Origin: Planctobacterium marinum | GTDB taxonomy: Bacteria > Pseudomonadota > Gammaproteobacteria > Enterobacterales > Alteromonadaceae | NCBI RefSeq assembly: GCF_020687805.1 | Contig: NZ_JAJEWQ010000001.1 | Coordinates: 62,001-126,000 of the forward strand | Direction: 5' to 3' | Length of the DNA stretch: 64,000 nucleotides | In this document: in pieces, positions 59,312 through 64,000 of the stretch | Numbering within the stretch: the first letter of the stretch is position 1 | Layout: every line of letters begins with the position of its first letter | Translations under genes and position numbers: made by a program | The notes under the pieces: generated by a model | What the model saw: only the letters and a program-made list of their open reading frames with translations | Database searches by the model: none | What the model was told of the DNA's origin: nothing

Positions 59312-60019
59312 TCATCCGTTAACGACATCTCTGGTGTGTTCAGTGTTGACTTCATGTAACTCACTGACCTGACCGTCCCGGACGTGTATATTGCGTTTTG
59401 CCTGCGCCGCTAAACCCGGATCGTGGGTTACCATGACGATGGTGGTACCTTGCTGATTAATTTCTTGCAATAGCGTCATCACACTGTTGGCCATTTTACT
59501 GTCAAGGTTACCCGTTGGTTCGTCTGCCAATAAAAATCGCGGTGAACCGGCCAGGGCTCTGGCGATGGCTACGCGTTGTTGTTGTCCGCCTGAAAGTTGT
59601 GCTGGCAAGTGTCTCATTCTGTTGCTAAGTCCCACGGTGTCCAGGCTTTGTTCTATTCGCTGCTTGCGCTCTTTGCTGCTGAAACCTCGATATCTCAGCG
59701 GTACATCGACATTGTCAAACAAACTGAGATCGGGAATTAAGTTGAATCCCTGGAAAATGAATCCGATTTTTTCGTTTCTGACCCGGCTTCTGGCTGCATC
59801 ACTAATGCCTGAAACGTCATTTCCGTCAAGAAAGTAACGACCTGCCGAGTAGGTTTCCAGTAATCCTGCAATATTCAAAAAGGTGGTTTTTCCCGAACCA
59901 GAAGGGCCGGTTACGGCGACAAAATCACCTTCGTTCACTTCCAGACTAAATTCTTTCAGCGCATGGGTTTCTACAACATCAGTGCGATATACCTTGGCAA
60001 TATTTTCCATCTTTAACAT
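59312..60019 (-). CDS. ABC transporter ATP-binding protein (LolD/MacB type)
   Basis: 235 residues from the ATG at 60019, 7 nt after GGGGGA; the TTG at 60034 is upstream but less well placed. The ABC domain is complete: Walker [16 protein letters not shown]-loop [13 protein letters not shown], signature [15 protein letters not shown], Walker [13 protein letters not shown] and H-loop MVTHDPG. This is the MacB/LolD/FtsE subgroup, powering the paired FtsX-type permeases downstream. The order MFP-ATPase-permease-permease is one operon. Confidence 0.95.
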   Translation of the reverse strand: MLKMENIAKVYRTDVVETHALKEFSLEVNEGDFVAVTGPSGSGKTTFLNIAGLLETYSAGRYFLDGNDVSGISDAARSRVRNEKIGFIFQGFNLIPDLSLFDNVDVPLRYRGFSSKERKQRIEQSLDTVGLSNRMRHLPAQLSGGQQQRVAIARALAGSPRFLLADEPTGNLDSKMANSVMTLLQEINQQGTTIVMVTHDPGLAAQAKRNIHVRDGQVSELHEVNTEHTRDVVNG

Positions 60020-60034
60020 GAGAATTTCCCCCAA

Positions 60035-61309
60035 TTATTGTGTGAGTAATACGGTTTCAGCACCATCGAATGCTTCGGTACTGGAGACGATGATTTCATC
60101 GCCAACTGACAAACCTGCCAGAATTTCAACCGACCCCAGACTGCGGGCTCCGGTATGTATGGGTGTGCGTATGGCGCGGTTTTCCTGAATGAGATAGGCT
60201 ATTTTCCCGCCGGCACTTTCCAGAAACTGACCTCGTTGCACCATCAGTACATCGGATTTGTTTTCCATTAGAATACGGGTCGTGAGACGTTGATTTTGAC
60301 GTAATCCCAGTTCTGAAGAGTTGGCAAAACGCACCCGTCCGGTCACCTGATTGTTCTGGATTTCGGGGGAAATCGTGACCAGAACTGCCGAGTGCGTTTC
60401 ACCGTTAAACTGTATTTCTGCATCCATTCCGATGGCCAAATCGTCGGCGTAGCTTTCCGGAATTTGCAGTTCAACCTCAAATTCACTGAGATCCACAACC
60501 GATAATATTGCCTGGTTTTGGGTTACCTGGTTTTTTTGCTCCACGGCAAGGTTGCCGACGATACCGCTAACCGGAGAGCGCACCGTTAACTCCTGAACTT
60601 TTCGTTGCAGATCGGCCACCAAAAGCCCCTGTCTGTCTACCTGAAGTTGGTTGGTTTTCAATTCAAACTCAAACGATTCAATTGCTAATTGCGCGTCTTC
60701 TACAGCGTGTTTGTGTTCCAGACGAGCGTTCTCCAGATCATCTTGTGCTTTTTCAAAGTCAATGGCGCTGATGCTGTTACTCTTTATGGCTTTGTCGGCG
60801 CGTCGTTTTTCTCTGTCAGCGGCAGTTAAGGCCACCAGGGCCTGATCAATGGATTTTTGATTGTTCAGTGCCTGCTGTTTGGCCTGAATTTTTTTTCGGT
60901 CCAGTTCTATCTGTAAACGCTGTAAAGTCGCTTCCTCTTGTTGTAATTCATTGGTGAGTTCTGGGCTTTCAATGGTAGCCAGAATTTGCGCTTGCTGTAC
61001 TGAGTCTCCGGCATCCACCCGGTAAGTGATAGTGCCCTGAGCGGGGCTGTACAACTTAGGGCTGACAGCGGCTACGACCCGTCCCTGCACCGACAGATCT
61101 CTGACAAAATCACCACGGGTGACTTTGGCCAGTCGTAATCTTTCCCGGGAAACAGACAGATCTGAATTCGCCCAGTCGCTGTACGAAGGTGCGACAACAC
61201 CGATAATAGCCACAACCACCACCGCGGCAATCCCACCCTTAAACCATTTGTGTTTGTTTGATGCAGGTGCCAGAACGACATCCTGACCACTGGTATCTGT
61301 GATTTTCAT
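60035..61309 (-). CDS. MacA-like periplasmic adaptor (membrane fusion protein)
   Basis: 424 residues from the ATG at 61309, 5 nt after GGGGA. An N-terminal membrane anchor (GGIAAVVVVAIIGVV) precedes a periplasmic HlyD-type adaptor: lipoyl-like halves around VVAAVSPKLYSPAQGTIT and VRSPVSGIVGNLAVE, a long coiled-coil hairpin (about residues 90-210, EATLQRLQIELDRKKIQ and similar) and a beta-barrel domain. It would link the inner membrane permeases to an outer membrane TolC-type protein, not encoded here. It is first in the four-gene operon. Substrate unknown: an antimicrobial, peptide or lipid are all possible. Confidence 0.9.
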   Translation of the reverse strand: MKITDTSGQDVVLAPASNKHKWFKGGIAAVVVVAIIGVVAPSYSDWANSDLSVSRERLRLAKVTRGDFVRDLSVQGRVVAAVSPKLYSPAQGTITYRVDAGDSVQQAQILATIESPELTNELQQEEATLQRLQIELDRKKIQAKQQALNNQKSIDQALVALTAADREKRRADKAIKSNSISAIDFEKAQDDLENARLEHKHAVEDAQLAIESFEFELKTNQLQVDRQGLLVADLQRKVQELTVRSPVSGIVGNLAVEQKNQVTQNQAILSVVDLSEFEVELQIPESYADDLAIGMDAEIQFNGETHSAVLVTISPEIQNNQVTGRVRFANSSELGLRQNQRLTTRILMENKSDVLMVQRGQFLESAGGKIAYLIQENRAIRTPIHTGARSLGSVEILAGLSVGDEIIVSSTEAFDGAETVLLTQ

Positions 61310-61541
61310 GCATTTCCCCGAAATATTAACCAAAACTGAACAATCACAGACTAAGTCGCGGCGATGATTTAAAAGGTTTAACGCAATCCGGAAAAATTTT
61401 TAGACAGAATGTTGCAAATTGTTTTTATTCTGGAAAAACAGTTTGTTATGACAGGAATTCAGGCGACAATATTTATGTTTTTAGCGCTTTATTTTTACTT
61501 GTTTTCACTGCTAATTCGCAGAATAATGCAGGTATGTAGTA

Positions 61542-62042
61542 GTGGTGGTGCAGGGAATGAATTTTAATCAGATTGAAACGGCTTATTTGCCTGAAATTCT
61601 CAGGTTAAACAATCGGGAAGTCCCGCATGTCAATGAGTTAGACTTAAAAACTCTGACGATTCTATGCAATGAAGCGGCGTTTGTAGAAGTTTGTACTGAC
61701 GAATATGCCATTTCAGGGGTCATAATGGGCTTTATGAAAGGGGCGGATAATCACGGCTTTAATTTTAATTGGTTTTGTGACCGGTTCGATAATTTCCTGT
61801 ACATAGACCGCATTTTCGTTAGCCCCATATACAAAGGTAAGGGGATCGGCAAAGGTCTTTATCAACAAGCTGAATCCTTTTGTCGCAAAAATGGTATTGA
61901 GGCCTTGTGTTGTGAGGTTAATGAAGAGCCGCCCAATCCAGCGTCTCATTTATTCCATCAACGCTGTGGTTTTGAACCTGTGCAATCGGTATTGCACCCT
62001 GAGGGGAAAACCGTACAGATGTATCGAAAGTTGATCGCCTGA
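61542..62042 (+). CDS. GNAT-family N-acetyltransferase
   Basis: 166 residues; a GTG at 61542 (8 nt after AGGT) or the ATG at 61557 could be the start. The GNAT acetyl-CoA loop is VSPIYKGKGIGKGLYQQAE near residue 92, with FVSPIYKGKGIG matching motif A, and FHQRCGFEPV is the C-terminal motif B. An N-terminal FVEVCTDEYAISGVIMGFM strand supports the fold. Substrate unknown. Its stop overlaps the next GNAT gene by one nucleotide, so the two are translationally coupled. Confidence 0.86.
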   Translation: MVVQGMNFNQIETAYLPEILRLNNREVPHVNELDLKTLTILCNEAAFVEVCTDEYAISGVIMGFMKGADNHGFNFNWFCDRFDNFLYIDRIFVSPIYKGKGIGKGLYQQAESFCRKNGIEALCCEVNEEPPNPASHLFHQRCGFEPVQSVLHPEGKTVQMYRKLIA

Positions 62043-62497
62043 TGATCATCAGAGCCGATGATGTATCGGATGACAGAGTTGTGGCATTGTTGCAAGAGCA
62101 CATCGCGGACATGTACGCCACCTCGCCACCAGAGAGTGTACACACTCTGGATTTAACCGCGCTGACAAACCCGGATATTAGTTTCTGGTGCATCTGGGAT
62201 GGTGATTCTGCGGCGGGATGCGTTGCATTAAAAGAGCACGCACCGCATTGGGCGGAGATTAAATCGATGCGCACGGCCAATAAATATCGGGGCAAAGGCA
62301 TCGGCCGCTTATTGTTGGATCACGTTATTCAGCAGGCTTATACCAGGCAGTATCAATGGCTTCGATTAGAAACCGGCGCTGAACCTTTTTTTCAACCTGC
62401 ACGCACGCTTTATAGCAAGTACGGGTTTGAAGTCCGTGGCCCTTTTGCTGACTACGGCGACGATCCCCACAGCGTATTTATGGAAAAGTCCTTCTGA
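62042..62497 (+). CDS. GNAT-family N-acetyltransferase (coupled to the upstream gene)
   Basis: 151 residues, start ATG overlapping the previous stop (TGATG). Motif A is RTANKYRGKGIGRLLLDHVI near residue 78, motif B is LETGAEPFFQPARTLYSKYG with FEVRGPFADY. It belongs to the PhnO/ElaA-like short GNATs with VALKEHAPHWAEIKSM before the loop. The substrate is not known; two coupled GNATs may act on related molecules. Confidence 0.88.
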   Translation: MIIRADDVSDDRVVALLQEHIADMYATSPPESVHTLDLTALTNPDISFWCIWDGDSAAGCVALKEHAPHWAEIKSMRTANKYRGKGIGRLLLDHVIQQAYTRQYQWLRLETGAEPFFQPARTLYSKYGFEVRGPFADYGDDPHSVFMEKSF

Positions 62498-62548
62498 AAT
62501 CTTGCAGACAGAACAATTAGACCATTGATAAATTAATCTGTTTTTAGC

Positions 62549-63457
62549 TTAGAGAGGAGATAAAAGCTCCGATGTTTTGCTTTGTTCAACGACATAGTCA
62601 ATAAATTTTCTGACCCTCAATGGAAGTCGTTCTCTGGTGCCATAACACAAATGCAGTTCCAGTGGAGCAGGGCTGTACTGTTCAAGCACACTAACTAAGC
62701 TTCCTTCGCGCAGATACTCACTGACGCTATATCGGTCGGTTTGAATAAGCCCCAATCCTTTTCTGCACGCTTCCACCATTGGTGCCGGATCATTAAATGT
62801 GAAATTGCCCGAAGTATCAATTTTTACAGGTTTGCTGGTATTAAACTGCCATATCCAGCGTAGTTGATTTCCGGGGAACACGTATTGCAGGCAGTTGTGG
62901 TTTAACAAATCTTCTATTGTTTCCGGTACGCCATATTTCTCCTGATATACAGGCGAACAGTATACGCCCAATGGGTTGGTACCTATTTTTCGGGCAATGA
63001 TGGTTTGATGTTGCACTGAACCGATTCGGAAAGCGATATCAATGCTATCTCTTTGAATATCTTTAACTGCATCACTGGAATCAAATGAGAAGGACACTTC
63101 AGGGTGTTGTTGAGCAAAATCAGTTGCCAGTTCTAAAACAATGTTCTCGCATAGCTTTTTTGTACAGCTTATGGAAATCTCGCCACTGACAATGTTTCGA
63201 CTTTCTGCAAATATATGATTGATTTCTTCCAATTCTTTGATCGGGGCATTTGATCTTTGATAAAGCAGTTTTCCTTCATCAGTCAGTGTTAAATCACGGG
63301 TGGTTCTAAAAAAAAGTTTGACGCCTAAAGTGTTTTCAAGACGGGTAATGTTTTGACCCACTGCTGCTGCCGATACGCCTAAATATTGGGCCGCTGCCGC
63401 CAATGTCCCATGCTCTACAGTTTTGACAAAAGAGATAATTGTTTTTGAAGCGTACAT
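62549..63457 (-). CDS. LysR-family transcriptional regulator
   Basis: 302 residues from the ATG at 63457; the reading frame extends upstream to 63550 but the LysR fold begins with MYASKTIISFVKTVEHG. The N-terminal helix-turn-helix is GTLAAAAQYLGVSAAAVGQNI with LEN and LGVKLFFRTTR; the C-terminal ~210 residues are the effector-binding domain (SISCTKKLCENIVLE and GLGLIQTDR). The closest relatives by pattern are regulators of SDR or quinone genes. It diverges from an SDR gene, and a dyad with an 11-nt spacer lies between them. Confidence 0.92.
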   Translation of the reverse strand: MYASKTIISFVKTVEHGTLAAAAQYLGVSAAAVGQNITRLENTLGVKLFFRTTRDLTLTDEGKLLYQRSNAPIKELEEINHIFAESRNIVSGEISISCTKKLCENIVLELATDFAQQHPEVSFSFDSSDAVKDIQRDSIDIAFRIGSVQHQTIIARKIGTNPLGVYCSPVYQEKYGVPETIEDLLNHNCLQYVFPGNQLRWIWQFNTSKPVKIDTSGNFTFNDPAPMVEACRKGLGLIQTDRYSVSEYLREGSLVSVLEQYSPAPLELHLCYGTRERLPLRVRKFIDYVVEQSKTSELLSPL

Positions 63458-63497
63458 ATTAATTATAAATGTTTTCTTTATTTTGACGTAAGAAAAT

Positions 63498-63522
63498 ATT
63501 GCATATTGTTTGTTAATGCAAT
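63498..63522. promoter_or_regulatory. Probable LysR-binding dyad between the divergent regulator and SDR genes
   Basis: ATTGCAT (63498-63504), 11-nt spacer, ATGCAAT (63516-63522): a perfect 7-bp inverted repeat matching the T-N11-A layout of LysR boxes, located about 40 nt from both starts. Confidence 0.65.
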
Positions 63523-63564
63523 GAATTAGCATGCCTTTTCTGGTTAACAAGAAAGGTCAAATTG

Positions 63565-64000
63565 ATGAGATTTAAAGACAAAGTAGTTTTGATTACAGGT
63601 GGAAACTCTGGTATCGGTCTGTCGGCCGCGAAGCAATTCGCACGAGACGGAGCAAAAGTGGTTATTTCAGGACGAAGAAGAAATGTACTCGATGACATAA
63701 CCGGTAGCCACGCAAACATTTATGGTGTAGTTGCTGATGCTGCTGACCCTGACTCGGCACAGGTGGTTATTGATTATGCGGTGACGAACTTTGGTCGAAT
63801 TGATGTATTGGTTAACAATGTTGGTGCAGGATGCATTGGTGGCATAGAGCAATTACCCTTTGCTGCGATAACAGACGTATTCAACATTAATGTTTTGTAC
63901 GCAATTAAGATGATTCAAAAGTCATTACCTTATTTGGAACAGGTAGAAGGGAATATTGTCAACCTGAGTAGTACCTATGGTCACAAAGCCGCGCCATTTT
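63565..64000 (+). CDS. Short-chain dehydrogenase (cut by window end)
   Basis: The ATG at 63565 follows AAAGGTCA by about 8 nt, and the frame is open to the right edge (145 residues so far). Rossmann SDR motifs: VVLITGGNSGIGLSAA for NAD(P) binding with GRRR suggesting NADP preference, VNNVGAG (the NNAG-like loop) and NIVNLSSTYG with the catalytic Ser. The catalytic Tyr-Lys lies beyond the window. It is divergent from the LysR gene and probably its target. Substrate unknown. Confidence 0.92.
   Translation, partial: MRFKDKVVLITGGNSGIGLSAAKQFARDGAKVVISGRRRNVLDDITGSHANIYGVVADAADPDSAQVVIDYAVTNFGRIDVLVNNVGAGCIGGIEQLPFAAITDVFNINVLYAIKMIQKSLPYLEQVEGNIVNLSSTYGHKAAPF

Overview
The window reads as chromosome of a marine-type gammaproteobacterium, most likely Alteromonadales (Alteromonadaceae-like). 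This rests on gene order and gene content only, since no database search was possible. The orders comEC-msbA-lpxK-ycaR-kdsB and mutS/pncC-recA are typical of gammaproteobacteria. A GntR-prpB-prpC-acnD-prpF operon, a GspA/GspB pair, and a signalling set (LytTR, REC-CheC, HD-GYP with a DUF3391-like N-terminus) fit marine Alteromonadales. I see no rRNA or tRNA gene, CRISPR array, integrase, transposase or phage gene. The sequence is almost entirely protein coding.

Layout. 1-2.2 kb: end of a LytTR regulator, then a REC-CheC/PAS gene pair. 2.3-5.5 kb: a YggN-like periplasmic protein and two unrecognised genes, one of 587 residues. 5.6-6.3 kb: a class D beta-lactamase. 6.4-11.4 kb, minus strand: srmB-rdgB-hemW, a PagL-like lipid A deacylase with an inverted repeat at its start codon, and cca. 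11.5-16.5 kb: gspA-gspB, an unknown gene, dps and a converging HD-GYP gene. 16.6-21.5 kb: leuABCD with a leucine leader peptide, attenuator and promoter. 21.6-27 kb: an Arg/Gln-rich small protein, a lipoprotein, a 1088-residue secreted calcium-repeat protein and an unknown gene. 27-36.2 kb: eno, pyrG, a lone receiver, mutS, pncC, recA with an SOS promoter, and an unusual thymidylate kinase. 36.2-39.8 kb: small singletons and a class V aminotransferase. 40-47 kb: the propionate (methylcitrate) operon with its GntR regulator, promoter and paired operators. 47-54.3 kb: comEC, msbA, lpxK, ycaR, kdsB and an SDR. 54.4-61.3 kb: HMG-CoA reductase, a secreted protein and a four-gene MacAB-like ABC system. 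61.5-64 kb: two GNAT genes, and a LysR gene divergent from an SDR that is cut by the window end.

How the genes work together. leuABCD makes leucine from 2-ketoisovalerate and is controlled by ribosome stalling at five consecutive Leu codons. The prp genes oxidise propionyl-CoA to pyruvate and succinate; every gap between prpB, prpC, acnD and prpF holds a hairpin. msbA, lpxK and kdsB build and export lipopolysaccharide, and the PagL-like enzyme would trim lipid A afterwards. recA and mutS handle DNA repair. The MFP-ATPase-permease-permease genes form one export or efflux machine.

The observations I rate highest are: a DUF3391-like domain fused to GspB with a related copy on an HD-GYP protein 2 kb away that has lost a metal-binding histidine; the complete leu attenuator; the prp operator and hairpin layout; a PagL with Asp at the Glu position of its triad; an apparently orphan HMG-CoA reductase; a chromosomal OXA-type enzyme; and an unexplained gene pair at 3.2-5.5 kb. 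I do not see a clear multi-gene defence or otherwise wholly new system.
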